This document shows, in pieces, positions 30,755-43,098 of a DNA stretch of 64,000 nucleotides. Both the position numbers and the translations under genes were made by a program. The notes below the pieces were generated by a model. That model made no database searches, was not told the DNA's origin, and saw nothing but the letters and a program-made list of their open reading frames with translations. The DNA is from Pseudomonas chlororaphis subsp. piscium. Lineage in GTDB: Bacteria; Pseudomonadota; Gammaproteobacteria; Pseudomonadales; Pseudomonadaceae. Within the stretch, counting starts at the first letter, position 1. Each line of letters begins with the position of its first letter. The stretch covers positions 1,178,001 through 1,242,000 of the forward strand of contig NZ_CP027707.1 in the NCBI RefSeq assembly GCF_003850345.1, written 5' to 3'.

Positions 30755-31609
30755 ATGTCGCTAAATTTCCCGCTGTTGCTGGTCATCGCCGTCGCCGTCT
30801 GCGGTCTGTTGGCGTTGCTCGATCTGGTCTTTCTGGCGCCGCGTCGGCGTGCCGCCATTACCAACTATCAGGGCAGCGTCAGCCAGCCGGATGGACTGGT
30901 CATCGAGAAACTGAACAAGGAGCCGATGCTGGTCGAGTACGGCAAATCCTTCTTTCCGGTGCTGTTCATCGTGCTGGTGCTGCGTTCGTTTCTGGTGGAA
31001 CCGTTTCAGATTCCTTCGGGATCGATGAAACCGACCCTGGATGTGGGCGACTTCATCCTGGTGAACAAGTTTTCTTACGGGATCCGCTTGCCGGTGATCG
31101 ACAAGAAAGTCATCGAGGTCGGTGATCCGCAGCGCGGCGATGTGATGGTGTTCCGCTACCCGAGCGATCCGAACGTCAACTACATCAAGCGTGTGGTTGG
31201 CCTGCCGGGCGACGAAGTGCGCTACACCAGCGACAAGCGCCTGTTCGTCAACGGCCAGTCGGTCGCCGAACAGCTGGTCGGTTCCGAGCCGGGCACCCTG
31301 GGCAGCGCGGAGCTCTACAAGGAAAAACTCGGCGCCGCCGAGCACCTGATCCGCAAGGAAATGAGCCGCTACCGGGCGACCCCGGACCGTCAGTGGACCG
31401 TGCCTGCCGGGCACTACTTCATGATGGGTGACAACCGCGACAACTCGAACGACAGCCGCTACTGGGATGACCCGAGCATTCCCAAGGACCTGCTGGGCAT
31501 GGTTCCCGACAAAAATATCGTCGGCAAGGCCTTCGCAGTCTGGATGAGCTGGCCCGAACCGAAACTCAGCCACCTGCCGAATTTCTCGCGGGTTGGCCTG
31601 ATCAAGTAA
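30755..31609 (+). CDS. lepB: Signal peptidase I
   Basis: Inner-membrane protease removing signal peptides from secreted proteins, 284 residues. Two N-terminal membrane segments ('FPLLLVIAVAVCGLLALLDL' and about 66-78 'FPVLFIVLVLRSF') precede the periplasmic catalytic domain: nucleophile Ser in 'PFQIPSGSMKPTL', general base Lys in 'NVNYIKRVVGLPGD', and box E 'MMGDNRDNSNDSRYWG'-like sequence with D in place of the last G (SRYWDD). It is cotranscribed with lepA. A hairpin follows its stop codon. Confidence 0.96.
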   Translation: MSLNFPLLLVIAVAVCGLLALLDLVFLAPRRRAAITNYQGSVSQPDGLVIEKLNKEPMLVEYGKSFFPVLFIVLVLRSFLVEPFQIPSGSMKPTLDVGDFILVNKFSYGIRLPVIDKKVIEVGDPQRGDVMVFRYPSDPNVNYIKRVVGLPGDEVRYTSDKRLFVNGQSVAEQLVGSEPGTLGSAELYKEKLGAAEHLIRKEMSRYRATPDRQWTVPAGHYFMMGDNRDNSNDSRYWDDPSIPKDLLGMVPDKNIVGKAFAVWMSWPEPKLSHLPNFSRVGLIK

Positions 31610-31617
31610 TCACACAC

Positions 31618-31638
31618 GGCGCTGTTGAACACAGCGCC
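31618..31638 (+). terminator. Hairpin after lepB
   Basis: GGCGCTGT (31618-31625) and ACAGCGCC (31631-31638) form a perfect 8-bp stem around TGAAC. Only a short T stretch follows (CTTTTC at 31644-31649), so termination is probably partial. Confidence 0.5.
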
Positions 31639-31661
31639 GAATGCTTTTCTGGATCTTGTAG

Positions 31662-31826
31662 AACACCGGCCCGCCAGGTTCGGCAGCCTCCCAGGCGTCA
31701 CCAGAAGCAGCAGTCAACGATATTCAGGATGTGGATTTGAACACAGCGTTAATTGCCACAGGCACCTCGTGCCTCGTCTCCAAGGTGGTGAAATTCAACC
31801 ACGAACTCAGCGTGGGTAAACCGTGA
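31662..31826 (+). pseudogene. Decayed C-terminal remnant of a DUF4845-type gene
   Basis: Many pseudomonads have a DUF4845 gene between lepB and rnc whose end overlaps the rnc start. Here a frame without a proper start runs from 31662 to a TGA at 31824-31826 that overlaps the rnc GTG. Its text, 'AVNDIQDVDLNTALI' and then '[14 protein letters not shown]', resembles the family pattern of V-N-x-I-R-D-L-D-L-x-x-A-L and the terminal V-V-x-F-x-x-E-F. The N-terminal membrane part and the middle are missing. The call rests on remembered family sequence, not on an alignment. Confidence 0.5.
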
Positions 31827-32512
31827 GCGTTTCTTTGAGCCGTCTCGAGCGTCAGCTCGGTTACACCTTCAAGGACCAGGAACTGATGGTCCTGGCCCTC
31901 ACTCACCGCAGTTTTGCCGGGCGCAACAATGAACGCCTGGAATTCCTCGGTGACGCCATCCTCAACTTCGTCGCCGGCGAAGCGCTGTTCGAGCGTTTTC
32001 CCCAGGCTCGCGAAGGCCAGCTGTCGCGTCTGCGCGCGCGCCTGGTGAAGGGTGAAACCCTGGCCGTACTGGCCCGCGGTTTCGATCTGGGCGAATACCT
32101 GCGCCTGGGTTCCGGTGAGTTGAAAAGCGGCGGCTTCCGCCGTGAGTCGATCCTCGCCGATGCCCTGGAAGCGCTGATTGGTGCGATCTACCTGGATGCC
32201 GGCATGGAAGTCGCGCGTGAGCGCGTGCTGTCCTGGCTGACGTCCGAGTTCGACAGCCTGACGCTGGTCGACACCAACAAGGACCCCAAGACCCGCCTGC
32301 AGGAGTTCCTGCAGTCGCGTGCCTGTGAATTGCCCCGCTACGAAGTGGTGGATATCCAGGGTGAGCCCCATTGCCGGACGTTCTTCGTCGAATGTGAAAT
32401 CACCCTACTGAACGAAAAAAGCCGAGGTCAGGGTGTGAGCCGTCGTATTGCCGAACAGGTAGCGGCCGCCGCAGCACTGATTGCCCTGGGCGTGGAGAAT
32501 GGCCATGACTGA
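31823..32512 (+). CDS. rnc: Ribonuclease III
   Basis: Double-strand-specific endoribonuclease that processes rRNA and regulates mRNAs, 229 residues. The catalytic domain has the signature '[15 protein letters not shown]' with the metal-binding Glu and Asp, and '[18 protein letters not shown]' with the second acidic pair. The C-terminal dsRNA-binding domain starts near 155 ('[14 protein letters not shown]'). The start is a GTG overlapping the stop of the remnant upstream; its stop overlaps the era start by 8 bp. Confidence 0.96.
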   Translation: MSVSLSRLERQLGYTFKDQELMVLALTHRSFAGRNNERLEFLGDAILNFVAGEALFERFPQAREGQLSRLRARLVKGETLAVLARGFDLGEYLRLGSGELKSGGFRRESILADALEALIGAIYLDAGMEVARERVLSWLTSEFDSLTLVDTNKDPKTRLQEFLQSRACELPRYEVVDIQGEPHCRTFFVECEITLLNEKSRGQGVSRRIAEQVAAAAALIALGVENGHD

Positions 32513-33407
32513 TACAACCGCAACACGCTGTGGCTATGTCGCCATCGTCGGCCGTCCGAACGTGGGCAAGTCCACGCTGCTGAACCATATCCTGGGACAG
32601 AAGCTGGCCATCACCTCGCGCAAGCCGCAGACCACTCGTCACAACATGCTCGGCATCAAGACCGAAGGCGCCATCCAGGCGATCTACGTCGACACCCCGG
32701 GCATGCACAAGAGCAACGAGAAAGCCCTTAACCGCTACATGAACAAGACCGCCTCGGCGGCCTTGAAAGACGTCGACGTGGTGATCTTCGTTGTCGATCG
32801 CACCAAGTGGACCGATGAAGACCAGTTGGTGCTGGAACGCGTCCAGTACGTGCAGGGCCCGGTGATCCTGGCGATCAACAAGACCGACCGCATCGAGGAC
32901 AAGGCCGAGCTGATGCCGCACCTTACCTGGTTGCAGGAGCAGTTGCCGAATGCCGAGATCGTTCCGGTGTCGGCCCAGCAGGGTCACAACCTGGAAGCCC
33001 TGGAAGGCCTGATCGCCAAGCACCTGCCGGAAAACGATCATTTCTTCCCGGAAGACCAGATCACCGACCGCAGCAGCCGTTTCCTCGCCGCCGAACTGGT
33101 GCGCGAGAAGATCATGCGCCAGCTGGGTGCCGAGCTGCCGTACCAGATCACCGTGGAAATCGAAGAGTTCAAGCAGCAGGGCAAGACCCTGCACATTCAT
33201 GCCTTGATCCTCGTCGAGCGCGATGGCCAGAAGAAAATCATCATTGGCGACAAGGGTGAGCGCATCAAGCGCATCGGCATGGAAGCGCGCAAGGACATGG
33301 AGCTGCTGTTCGACTCCAAGGTCATGCTCAACCTGTGGGTCAAGGTCAAAGGCGGCTGGTCCGACGACGAGCGCGCCCTGCGTTCGCTGGGCTACGGCGA
33401 CCTGTAA
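32505..33407 (+). CDS. era: GTPase Era
   Basis: Essential GTPase that binds the 3' end of 16S rRNA during 30S assembly. The 300 residues comprise the G domain (G1 'GRPNVGKST', G3 'DTPGMHKS', G4 'NKTD') and the C-terminal KH domain with '[20 protein letters not shown]'. I choose the ATG at 32505 because the GGAG at 32494-32497 is correctly spaced for it; the ATG at 32499 is too close. Translational overlap with rnc is conserved in many bacteria. Confidence 0.96.
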   Translation: MTDTTATRCGYVAIVGRPNVGKSTLLNHILGQKLAITSRKPQTTRHNMLGIKTEGAIQAIYVDTPGMHKSNEKALNRYMNKTASAALKDVDVVIFVVDRTKWTDEDQLVLERVQYVQGPVILAINKTDRIEDKAELMPHLTWLQEQLPNAEIVPVSAQQGHNLEALEGLIAKHLPENDHFFPEDQITDRSSRFLAAELVREKIMRQLGAELPYQITVEIEEFKQQGKTLHIHALILVERDGQKKIIIGDKGERIKRIGMEARKDMELLFDSKVMLNLWVKVKGGWSDDERALRSLGYGDL

Positions 33408-33417
33408 TCCTGCCCGT

Positions 33418-33464
33418 CGCCAGCGCCTCGCTCCTGCAACATGCAGGGGGGAGCCGCTGGCGAT
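33418..33464. repeat. REP-like hairpin between era and recO
   Basis: TCGCCAGCG (33418-33426) pairs with CGCTGGCGA (33456-33464), and inner CTCCTGCA/TGCAGG segments extend the stem. It resembles a short, drifted type 1 REP pair. Confidence 0.6.
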
Positions 33465-33527
33465 ATAGGTTCAACGAACCTCCCCGCGGACCTGTCACTT
33501 TCTCAAGCCTTGAGATCCCCGACACCT

Positions 33528-34217
33528 ATGTCCAGTAACCCTCCCATCGGCCAGCCCGCTTACGTCCTGCACAGTCGCGCCTATCGCGAGAGCAGTGCGT
33601 TGGTGGACTTCCTCACGCCCCAAGGGCGGCTGCGCGCGGTGTTGCGTGGCGCGCGGGGCAAGGCCGGGACCCTGGCGCGACCGTTCGTGCCGCTGGAAGT
33701 GGAGTTTCGCGGGCGCGGCGAGCTGAAAAACGTCGGGCGCATGGAAAGCGCGGGAACCTCCACCTGGCTCAACGGTGAGGCGCTGTTCAGCGGCCTCTAC
33801 CTCAACGAACTGCTGATCCGCCTGCTGCCCGCCGAAGACCCGCATCCGGCGATCTTCGAGCACTATGCGGCAACCTTGCTGGCCTTGGCCGAGGGCAGGG
33901 CCCTCGAGCCCTTGCTGCGTGCGTTCGAGTGGCGCCTGCTGGACGACCTGGGCTATGGCTTCGCCCTGGACATGGATATCCACGGCGCGCCGATTGAGGC
34001 GCAGGGCATGTATCGCCTGCAGGTGGATGCCGGCCTGGAGCAGGTTCACCTGTTGCAACCGGGCCTGTTCAACGGCACCGAGCTGCTGGCCATGGCGCAG
34101 GCCGACTGGAGCGCCCCTGGCGCGCTGGCGGCGGCCAAGCGCCTGATGCGCCAGGCGCTGGCGGTGCACCTGGGCGGTCGGCCATTGGTCAGTCGCGAGT
34201 TGTTTCGCAAGCCCTAG
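33528..34217 (+). CDS. recO: DNA repair protein RecO
   Basis: Recombination mediator that helps load RecA onto SSB-coated DNA with RecR (RecFOR pathway). The 229-residue protein has the N-terminal OB domain with '[20 protein letters not shown]' and '[20 protein letters not shown]', then a helical domain. I start it at the ATG at 33528, which gives the usual leader '[14 protein letters not shown]'; earlier starts add unrelated residues. Pseudomonas RecO lacks the zinc Cys cluster of some homologues, and none is seen here. Confidence 0.92.
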   Translation: MSSNPPIGQPAYVLHSRAYRESSALVDFLTPQGRLRAVLRGARGKAGTLARPFVPLEVEFRGRGELKNVGRMESAGTSTWLNGEALFSGLYLNELLIRLLPAEDPHPAIFEHYAATLLALAEGRALEPLLRAFEWRLLDDLGYGFALDMDIHGAPIEAQGMYRLQVDAGLEQVHLLQPGLFNGTELLAMAQADWSAPGALAAAKRLMRQALAVHLGGRPLVSRELFRKP

Positions 34218-34357
34218 CCGTCCCGTTGCACCTATACGCTCGAATCCTGGCTGGCTTGCTACGACCTGATGGCTGCACGGCCGAAAGCCGGCAGTTATTT
34301 TCGCGAGCGGACACTATATGCTGTGCACCGAATCTCTAACTCCTCAGGAGCGCTTCC

Positions 34358-35101
34358 GTGACCACCAGCAATCGCATTCTTCTTGGCGTGAACATCGACC
34401 ACGTAGCCACCCTGCGTCAGGCCCGGGGCACCCGTTACCCTGACCCGGTCAAGGCGGCGCTGGACGCGGAAGAGGCGGGGGCCGACGGCATTACCGTGCA
34501 CCTGCGCGAGGACCGCCGGCATATCCAGGAGCGCGACGTGCTGCTGCTCAAGGACGTGCTGCAAACCCGCATGAACTTCGAGATGGGCGTCACCGAGGAA
34601 ATGATGGCGTTCGCCGAGCGCATCCGTCCGGCGCACATCTGCCTGGTTCCGGAAACCCGCCAGGAGTTGACCACCGAGGGCGGCCTGGATGTCGCCGGGC
34701 AGGAGGCACGGATCAAGGCGGCGGTAGAGCGGCTGTCGAAGATCGGCGCCGAAGTGTCACTGTTCATCGACGCCGATGAGCGGCAGATCGCTGCCTCTCG
34801 CCGCGTGGGCGCGCCAGCCATCGAGTTGCACACCGGGCGTTATGCCGATGCCGAAACGCCGAGCGAGGTGGCCGAGGAGCTGCGGCGCGTGGCCGACGGC
34901 GTGGCTTTCGGCCTGGGCCAGGGCTTGATCGTCAATGCCGGGCACGGCCTGCATTACCACAACGTCGAGGCGGTCGCGGCGATCAAGGGCATCAACGAGC
35001 TGAACATCGGCCATGCGCTGGTGGCCCATGCGCTGTTCGTCGGCTTCAAGGGTGCGGTAGCGGAGATGAAGGCGCTGATCCTGGCGGCGGCCAAGGCCTG
35101 A
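34358..35101 (+). CDS. pdxJ: Pyridoxine 5'-phosphate synthase PdxJ
   Basis: Last ring-closing enzyme of the DXP-dependent vitamin B6 route, joining 3-amino-1-hydroxyacetone phosphate and deoxyxylulose phosphate. The 247 residues form a TIM barrel: '[20 protein letters not shown]', '[20 protein letters not shown]', '[20 protein letters not shown]' and the phosphate-binding '[17 protein letters not shown]'. The start is a GTG at 34358 with AGGAG about 8 bp upstream. It closes the lepA block. Confidence 0.95.
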   Translation: MTTSNRILLGVNIDHVATLRQARGTRYPDPVKAALDAEEAGADGITVHLREDRRHIQERDVLLLKDVLQTRMNFEMGVTEEMMAFAERIRPAHICLVPETRQELTTEGGLDVAGQEARIKAAVERLSKIGAEVSLFIDADERQIAASRRVGAPAIELHTGRYADAETPSEVAEELRRVADGVAFGLGQGLIVNAGHGLHYHNVEAVAAIKGINELNIGHALVAHALFVGFKGAVAEMKALILAAAKA

Positions 35102-35110
35102 CGAAAGCTC

Positions 35111-35203
35111 TGTAACCGCTGCCGCAGGCTGCGATCGAGCGGAACCGATTTTACGGTCGTGCAGGTCCTGCGGACCTGTCGCAGCCTTCGGCAGCGGCTA
35201 CAA
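35111..35203. repeat. REP element (type 2), inverted pair
   Basis: A second REP family: CCGCTGCCGCAGGCTGCGAT near 35116 faces GTCGCAGCCTTCGGCAGCGG from 35179. It fills the gap between convergent pdxJ and mltF. Confidence 0.85.
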
Positions 35204-35211
35204 CAGAGGGT

Positions 35212-36831
<1,620 letters not shown>

Positions 36832-36960
36832 TCACAGGGGGGCTGCACACGGGCCGACGTCTGGCCGCGCTCGGGCGTGCCGTTTCGGGTGCCGTCGCGG
36901 GCGGTTTAGGCTAGAATGCACGGCCTCAAAGCACACCCCCTTCCCGAGGCTGTCCCGAAG

Positions 36961-39900
36961 ATGTTGATCCTGCGCGGCGCTCCTGCCCTTTCTGCCTTTC
37001 GCCACAGCAAACTCCTTGAGCAACTGAGCCAGAAGGTTCCAGCTGTCAGTGGCCTGTATGCTGAATTCGCTCACTTCGCCGAAGTTACCGGCGTCCTGAC
37101 CGGCGACGAACAGCAGGTGCTTGCGCGCCTTCTGAAGTACGGCCCAAGCGTACCGGTGCAAGAACCTACCGGTCGTCTGTTCCTGGTGCTGCCGCGTTTC
37201 GGCACCATCTCGCCATGGTCGAGCAAGGCCAGCGATATTGCCCGCAACTGTGGCCTGAGCAAGATCCAGCGCCTGGAGCGCGGCATTGCCTTCTACGTGG
37301 CCGGTGAATTCAACGACGCACAAGCGCAGCTTATTGCCGATGTGCTGCATGACCGCATGACCCAGATCGTGCTGGGCAACCTGGAGCAGGCTGCCGGCCT
37401 GTTCAGCCATGCCACGCCGAAGCCGCTGACCGCCATCGACATCCTCGGTGGTGGCCGCGCCGCGCTGGAGCAGGCTAACACCGAGCTGGGCCTGGCCCTG
37501 GCCGAAGACGAAATCGATTACCTGGTCAATGCCTTCCAGGGCCTCAAGCGCAACCCGCACGACATCGAACTGATGATGTTCGCCCAGGCCAACTCCGAGC
37601 ACTGCCGCCACAAGATCTTCAACGCCAGTTGGGATATCGACGGCCAGAGCCAGGAAAAAAGCCTGTTCGGCATGATCAAGAACACCTATCAGATGCACAA
37701 CGAAGGTGTGCTGTCGGCTTACAAGGACAACGCCTCGGTGATCGTCGGCAATGTCGCCGGCCGTTTCTTCCCGAACCCTGAAACCCGCCAGTACGGCGCG
37801 GTGCAGGAGCCGGTGCACATCCTGATGAAGGTCGAGACCCACAACCACCCGACCGCCATCGCCCCGTTCCCGGGCGCATCCACCGGTTCCGGTGGCGAGA
37901 TCCGCGATGAAGGCGCGACCGGTCGTGGCGCCAAGCCAAAGGCCGGCCTGACCGGTTTCACCGTATCCAACCTGCAGATCCCGGGCTTCGAACAGCCGTG
38001 GGAAGTGCCGTACGGCAAGCCTGAGCGCATTGTGACCGCGCTGGACATCATGATCGAAGGCCCGCTGGGCGGTGCCGCGTTCAACAACGAATTCGGTCGT
38101 CCGGCGCTGACCGGCTACTTCCGTACCTTCGAACAGTCCATCAACACCCCGCACGGCGATGAGGTTCGTGGTTACCACAAGCCGATCATGTTGGCCGGCG
38201 GCATGGGCAACATCCGCGAAGAGCACGTCAAGAAAGGCGAGATCGTCGTCGGCTCCAAGCTGATCGTCCTCGGTGGCCCGGCGATGCTGATCGGCCTGGG
38301 TGGCGGCGCCGCTTCCTCCATGGCCACCGGCACCAGCTCGGCGGATCTGGACTTCGCTTCCGTTCAGCGTGAAAACCCGGAAATGGAGCGCCGTTGCCAG
38401 GAAGTCATCGACCGTTGCTGGCAGCTGGGCGACAAGAACCCGATCAGCTTCATCCACGACGTCGGCGCGGGCGGTCTGTCCAACGCCTTCCCGGAACTGG
38501 TCAACGACGGCGACCGCGGTGGCCGCTTCGAACTGCGCAACATTCCAAACGACGAGCCGGGCATGGCCCCGCACGAAATCTGGAGCAACGAATCCCAGGA
38601 GCGCTACGTCCTGGCAGTCGGCCCGGCCGATTTCGAGCGCTTCCAGGCGATCTGCGAGCGTGAGCGTTGCCCGTTTGCCGTTGTGGGTGAAGCCACCGCC
38701 GAACCGCAACTGACTGTCACCGACAGCCACTTCGGCAACAACCCGGTGGACATGCCACTGGAAGTGCTGCTGGGCAAGGCGCCGCGCATGCACCGTTCGG
38801 TGGTTCGCGAAGCCGAGCTGGGCGACGATTTCGATCCGTCGAACCTCGACATCGGCGAAAGCATCGAGCGCGTCCTGCATCACCCGGCCGTGGCCAGCAA
38901 GAGCTTCTTGATCACCATCGGCGACCGCACCATCACCGGCCTGGTGGCCCGTGACCAAATGGTCGGTCCATGGCAGGTTCCGGTGGCCGACGTTGCCGTC
39001 ACCGCCACCAGTTTCGACGTCTACACCGGTGAAGCCATGGCCATGGGCGAGCGGACTCCGCTGGCTCTGCTGGACGCTCCGGCGTCGGGCCGCATGGCCA
39101 TTGGCGAAACCCTGACCAACATTGTCGCTTCGCGCATCAACAAGATCTCCGACATCAAGCTGTCGGCGAACTGGATGTCCGCGGCTGGTCACCCGGGCGA
39201 AGACGCACGTCTGTACGACACCGTGAAAGCGGTTGGCATGGAGCTGTGCCCTGAGCTGGGCATCACCATTCCGGTGGGTAAGGACTCCATGTCCATGGCC
39301 ACCCGCTGGAACGACAACGGTGAAGAAAAAACCGTGACCTCGCCGATGTCGCTGATCGTGACCGGTTTCGCGCCTGTGGCGGACATCCGCCAGACCCTGA
39401 CCCCGCAACTGCGCATGGACAAGGGCACCACCGACCTGATCCTGATCGACCTCGGTCGCGGCCAGAACCGCATGGGCGCCTCGATCCTCGCCCAGGTGCA
39501 CGGCAAGCTCGGCAAGCAGGCCCCGGACGTCGATGACGCCGAAGACCTGAAAGCCTTCTTCGCGGTGATCCAGGGCCTCAACGCCGACGGTCACCTGCTG
39601 GCTTACCACGACCGTTCCGACGGTGGTCTGCTGACCAGCGTGGTGGAAATGGCCTTCGCCGGTCACTGCGGCCTGAACCTGAACCTCGACGCCCTGGCCG
39701 AGACCTCGACCGAGATCGCCGCCATCCTGTTCAACGAAGAACTGGGTGCGGTGATCCAGGTGCGCCAGGACGCCACCCCGGACGTGCTGGCGCAATTCAG
39801 CGCCGCCGGCCTGGGCGACTGCGTGGCGGTGATCGGCCAGCCGGTCAACAACGGCCATATCAACATCAGCTTCAACGGCGAAGAGGTTTTCGCCGGCGAG

Positions 39901-40857
39901 CGTCGCCTGCTGCAGCGCCAGTGGGCTGAAACCAGCTACCAGATCCAGCGCCTGCGCGACAACGCCGACTGCGCCGAGCAGGAATTCGACGTCCTGCTGG
40001 AAGAAGACAACCCGGGCCTGAGCGTCAAGCTGAGCTTCGACGTCAACCAGGACATCGCCGCGCCTTACATCAAGAAAGGCGTGCGTCCTCAGGTTGCCGT
40101 GCTGCGCGAGCAGGGCGTCAACGGCCAGGTGGAAATGGCCGCGGCGTTCGACCGTGCCGGCTTCAACGCGATCGACGTGCACATGAGCGACATCCTCGCC
40201 GGTCGTGTCGACCTGAACGAGTTCAAGGGCATGGTTGCCTGCGGCGGCTTCTCTTACGGCGACGTACTCGGCGCCGGTGAGGGCTGGGCCAAGTCGGCAC
40301 TGTTCAACAGCCGTGCCCGCGACGCCTTCCAGGGCTTCTTCGAGCGCAGCGACACCTTCACCCTCGGCGTGTGCAACGGTTGCCAGATGATGTCCAACCT
40401 GCACGAGCTGATCCCGGGCAGCGAGTTCTGGCCGCACTTCGTGCGCAACCGTTCCGAGCAGTTCGAGGCCCGTGTGGCGATGGTCCAGGTCCAGGAGTCG
40501 AACTCGATCTTCCTGCAGGGCATGGCCGGTTCGCGCATGCCGATCGCCATCGCCCACGGCGAAGGCCATGCGGAATTCGAAAGCGCAGAAGCCCTGCTCG
40601 AAGCCGACCTGTCCGGTTGCGTGGCCCTGCGCTTCGTCGACAACCACGGCAAGGTCACCGAAAGCTATCCGGCCAACCCGAACGGCTCGCCGCGCGGGAT
40701 CACCGGCCTGACCAGCCGCGACGGCCGCGTCACCATCATGATGCCGCACCCTGAGCGGGTATTCCGTGCCGTGCAGAACTCCTGGCGTCCGGAAGAGTGG
40801 AACGAAGATGCGGCGTGGATGCGCATGTTCCGTAACGCTCGTGTGTGGGTGAACTAA
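36961..40857 (+). CDS. purL: Phosphoribosylformylglycinamidine synthase PurL
   Basis: Large ATP-dependent enzyme of purine synthesis that turns FGAR and glutamine into FGAM. The 1298 residues contain the N-terminal PurS-like and linker parts, two AIRS-type halves ('[20 protein letters not shown]'; '[14 protein letters not shown]'-like) and a C-terminal glutaminase domain with nucleophile Cys in '[10 protein letters not shown]' and the late His/Glu in 'HPERVF'. I start at the ATG at 36961 (M-L-I-L-R-G-A-P), the usual length; the ATG at 36916 lies in a TAGAAT promoter-like box. Confidence 0.96.
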   Translation: MLILRGAPALSAFRHSKLLEQLSQKVPAVSGLYAEFAHFAEVTGVLTGDEQQVLARLLKYGPSVPVQEPTGRLFLVLPRFGTISPWSSKASDIARNCGLSKIQRLERGIAFYVAGEFNDAQAQLIADVLHDRMTQIVLGNLEQAAGLFSHATPKPLTAIDILGGGRAALEQANTELGLALAEDEIDYLVNAFQGLKRNPHDIELMMFAQANSEHCRHKIFNASWDIDGQSQEKSLFGMIKNTYQMHNEGVLSAYKDNASVIVGNVAGRFFPNPETRQYGAVQEPVHILMKVETHNHPTAIAPFPGASTGSGGEIRDEGATGRGAKPKAGLTGFTVSNLQIPGFEQPWEVPYGKPERIVTALDIMIEGPLGGAAFNNEFGRPALTGYFRTFEQSINTPHGDEVRGYHKPIMLAGGMGNIREEHVKKGEIVVGSKLIVLGGPAMLIGLGGGAASSMATGTSSADLDFASVQRENPEMERRCQEVIDRCWQLGDKNPISFIHDVGAGGLSNAFPELVNDGDRGGRFELRNIPNDEPGMAPHEIWSNESQERYVLAVGPADFERFQAICERERCPFAVVGEATAEPQLTVTDSHFGNNPVDMPLEVLLGKAPRMHRSVVREAELGDDFDPSNLDIGESIERVLHHPAVASKSFLITIGDRTITGLVARDQMVGPWQVPVADVAVTATSFDVYTGEAMAMGERTPLALLDAPASGRMAIGETLTNIVASRINKISDIKLSANWMSAAGHPGEDARLYDTVKAVGMELCPELGITIPVGKDSMSMATRWNDNGEEKTVTSPMSLIVTGFAPVADIRQTLTPQLRMDKGTTDLILIDLGRGQNRMGASILAQVHGKLGKQAPDVDDAEDLKAFFAVIQGLNADGHLLAYHDRSDGGLLTSVVEMAFAGHCGLNLNLDALAETSTEIAAILFNEELGAVIQVRQDATPDVLAQFSAAGLGDCVAVIGQPVNNGHINISFNGEEVFAGERRLLQRQWAETSYQIQRLRDNADCAEQEFDVLLEEDNPGLSVKLSFDVNQDIAAPYIKKGVRPQVAVLREQGVNGQVEMAAAFDRAGFNAIDVHMSDILAGRVDLNEFKGMVACGGFSYGDVLGAGEGWAKSALFNSRARDAFQGFFERSDTFTLGVCNGCQMMSNLHELIPGSEFWPHFVRNRSEQFEARVAMVQVQESNSIFLQGMAGSRMPIAIAHGEGHAEFESAEALLEADLSGCVALRFVDNHGKVTESYPANPNGSPRGITGLTSRDGRVTIMMPHPERVFRAVQNSWRPEEWNEDAAWMRMFRNARVWVN

Positions 40858-40862
40858 GGCCC

Positions 40863-41174
40863 GTGTACAAGCTCAGCTTTTTTGTCCCGCCCAGCCACGT
40901 GGAAGTGGTCAAGAACGCTGTATTCGCCGCCGGTGGCGGACGGATCGGCGCTTACGACCAGTGTGCGTGGCAGGTGTTGGGCCAGGGCCAGTTCCGCCCG
41001 TTGGACGGCAGCCAGCCGTTTCTCGGGCAGACCGGCCAGGTCGAGCAGGTGCAGGAATGGAAAGTCGAGCTGGTGGTGGCCGATGAGTTGATCCGTAGCG
41101 TGGTGATGGCCCTCAAGCAGAGCCATCCCTACGAGACACCGGCTTACGAAGTCTGGCGTCTGGAAGACTTCTAA
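40863..41174 (+). CDS. YqfO/NIF3-associated small protein
   Basis: A 103-residue ferredoxin-like-fold protein related to the inserted domain of NIF3/YqfO and to CutA. It shows 'YKLSFFVPPSHVEVVKNAVF', 'AAGGGRIGAYDQCAWQVLGQ', and the closing 'HPYETPAYEVWRLEDF', where H-P-Y-E-T-P is the family hallmark. The GTG at 40863 is 6 bp after the purL stop, so the two are cotranscribed. Its function is not established. Confidence 0.88.
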   Translation: MYKLSFFVPPSHVEVVKNAVFAAGGGRIGAYDQCAWQVLGQGQFRPLDGSQPFLGQTGQVEQVQEWKVELVVADELIRSVVMALKQSHPYETPAYEVWRLEDF

Positions 41175-41189
41175 GGCCCCACCCATGAA

Positions 41190-41226
41190 AAAGCCCGCTG
41201 AACCGGTAACGGTCAGCGGGCTTTTT
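41190..41226 (+). terminator. Rho-independent terminator after purL operon
   Basis: AAGCCCGCTGA pairs with TCAGCGGGCTT around an 8-10 base loop and ends in TTTTTT. Confidence 0.88.
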
Positions 41227-41249
41227 TGTGCCGGTTCGCCGCCAACCCC

Positions 41250-41338
41250 GTAGGAGCGAAGCTTGCTCGCGATAGCGCCCGTCCAGGCGCCATCTTCTTC
41301 ACTGTGGACCTGATCGCGAGCAAGCTTCGCTCCTACAG
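41250..41338. repeat. REP element (type 1), inverted pair
   Basis: GTAGGAGCGAAGCTTGCTCG begins at 41250; the facing TCGCGAGCAAGCTTCGCTCC begins at 41314. The arms are nearly perfect complements. Confidence 0.9.
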
Positions 41339-41350
41339 CATGCGAGCCCG

Positions 41351-43072
41351 TCAGACCTTCGCGCTGACCTCGCTGCGGTTGATCAGGCTGTCCAGAGCCT
41401 GGCTCAGGCTTGCGGCCCGTTCCCCGATCAGCAGGTGCCAGACGCCATCGTCGAGCTGGCTCGAGCCCTGGCAGCCGAGGTTCTTCAGCTGATATTCCGA
41501 CAGCGCCTTGTTGTCGCCCAGTTGCACCCGCAGACGAGTCATGGCCACACAGTCCAGTTGCAGCACATTGTCGCTGCCGCCGAAGGCGTCCAGCCATTTC
41601 ACGGCTTCCTGGGGCGCAATGCTCACCGCTGGCGGTGCTTCGAAGTCCGCGGCGGCCGGGCCTGGCTGCTCCAGTGGCTTGCCGGCGCTGGGCATGGCCA
41701 GGCGAATCTCATCGGCGATGCTGTCGGCCAGTGGGCCGACCACCACTTGCAGGCTGCCGCCCTTGCCGGGACGCACCACGGCCATGGCGCCAAGGGCCTT
41801 GAGGTCGCTGTCCGACGCCTTGGTGCGGTCGGCCAGTTCCAGGCGCAGGCGGGTGGTGCAGGCGCCGACGGTAATCAAGTTGTCCGCGCCGCCCAGGGCC
41901 TGGATATAGGCACCGGCGCGCTGATTGTTGGTCATGGCGGCTTTTTCGGTGCCCGGGGTGTCTTCGCGGCCCGGGGTTTTCAGGTTGAAGCGACGGATAC
42001 AGAAGTCGAAGACCGTGTAGTAGACCACCGCATAGAGCAGGCCCACGGGGAATATCAGCCAGCCGTTGGTGGACTTGCCCCAGCCCAGGGCCATGTCGAT
42101 GGCGCCGCCGGAGAAGGTGAAACCCAGGTGAATATTTAGGAAGTTGGTCAGGCCCATGGCGAGGCCGGTCAGCAGGGCATGCACCAGGTAGAGGAAGGGG
42201 GCGAGGAACATGAAGGCGAACTCCACCGGCTCGGTCACCCCGGTGAGGGCCGAGGTCAGGGCCATCGACAGCAGGATCCCGCCCATCACCTTGCGCCGCT
42301 CCGGCAAGGCGTTGCGATACATCGCCAGGCAGGCGGCGGGCAGGCCGAAGATCATCATCGGGAACATGCCGGTCATGAACTGGCCGCCCTTGGGGTCGCC
42401 GGCGAAGTAGCGCGAGATATCCCCTGTGACCAGGGCACCGGTGGTCGGGTCGGTGAAGTTGCCGAAGACGAACCAGGCCATGTTGTTGAGAATATGGTGC
42501 AGGCCGGTGACGATCAGCAAGCGGTTGAACACACCGAACACGAAGGCGCCGAAGCTGCCGCTGTCCAGCAGCAGGGCGCCGAAGCTGTTGATGCCATGCT
42601 GGATCGGCGGCCAGATCAGGCCGAACACCACCCCCAGGCCGACGGCGCTGAAGCCGGTGACGATCGGCACGAAGCGCCGCCCGCCAAAGAACGCCAGGTA
42701 TTCCGGCAGCTTGATGTCCTTGAAGCGGTTGTACAGGGCACCGCCCAGCAGGCCGCTGATGATCCCGGCGAGCATGCCCATGTTGATGCTGGCGTCGAGC
42801 ACCTTGAGGGTCGCCACCATCACCAGGTAACCGATGGCGCCGGCCAGGCCGGCGGTGCCGTTGTTGTCCTTGGCGAAGCCCACGGCGATGCCGATGGCGA
42901 AGATCAGCGCCAGGTTGGCGAAGATGGTCTGGCCGGCATCGTGGATGATCGCGATGTTCAGCAGGTCGGTGTCGCCCAGGCGCAGCAGCAGGCCGGCGAT
43001 CGGCAGGATCGCGATCGGCAGCATCAGGGCCCGGCCCAGGCGCTGCAGGCCTTCGATGAATAATTGGTACAT
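41351..43072 (-). CDS. nagE: PTS N-acetylglucosamine EIICBB transporter
   Basis: Inner-membrane PTS permease that imports and phosphorylates GlcNAc with phosphate from NagF. The 573 residues have a IIC domain (1 to about 365, 'LQRLGRALMLPIAILPIAGL', 'GVTEPVEFAFMFLAPFLYL'), a IIB domain (about 382-460) with phosphorylated Cys405 in 'GACTTRLRLEL', and a second IIB-like domain (about 485-565) where 'DCVAMTRLRVQL' has Ala510 at the aligned place and a Cys two residues earlier. The ATG at 43072 gives the family N-terminus M-Y-Q-L-F. It has no IIA domain; that is in NagF. It is the last gene of the nag operon. Confidence 0.94.
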   Translation of the reverse strand: MYQLFIEGLQRLGRALMLPIAILPIAGLLLRLGDTDLLNIAIIHDAGQTIFANLALIFAIGIAVGFAKDNNGTAGLAGAIGYLVMVATLKVLDASINMGMLAGIISGLLGGALYNRFKDIKLPEYLAFFGGRRFVPIVTGFSAVGLGVVFGLIWPPIQHGINSFGALLLDSGSFGAFVFGVFNRLLIVTGLHHILNNMAWFVFGNFTDPTTGALVTGDISRYFAGDPKGGQFMTGMFPMMIFGLPAACLAMYRNALPERRKVMGGILLSMALTSALTGVTEPVEFAFMFLAPFLYLVHALLTGLAMGLTNFLNIHLGFTFSGGAIDMALGWGKSTNGWLIFPVGLLYAVVYYTVFDFCIRRFNLKTPGREDTPGTEKAAMTNNQRAGAYIQALGGADNLITVGACTTRLRLELADRTKASDSDLKALGAMAVVRPGKGGSLQVVVGPLADSIADEIRLAMPSAGKPLEQPGPAAADFEAPPAVSIAPQEAVKWLDAFGGSDNVLQLDCVAMTRLRVQLGDNKALSEYQLKNLGCQGSSQLDDGVWHLLIGERAASLSQALDSLINRSEVSAKV

Positions 43073-43098
43073 GGCGTGTCTCCCGGTGTTCTTGTTGT

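Noticed and set aside
36832..40749. Minus-strand open frame of about 1300 codons
   Set aside because: It is the complement of purL. Long antisense frames are common in GC-rich genes with strong codon bias and it matches no family.
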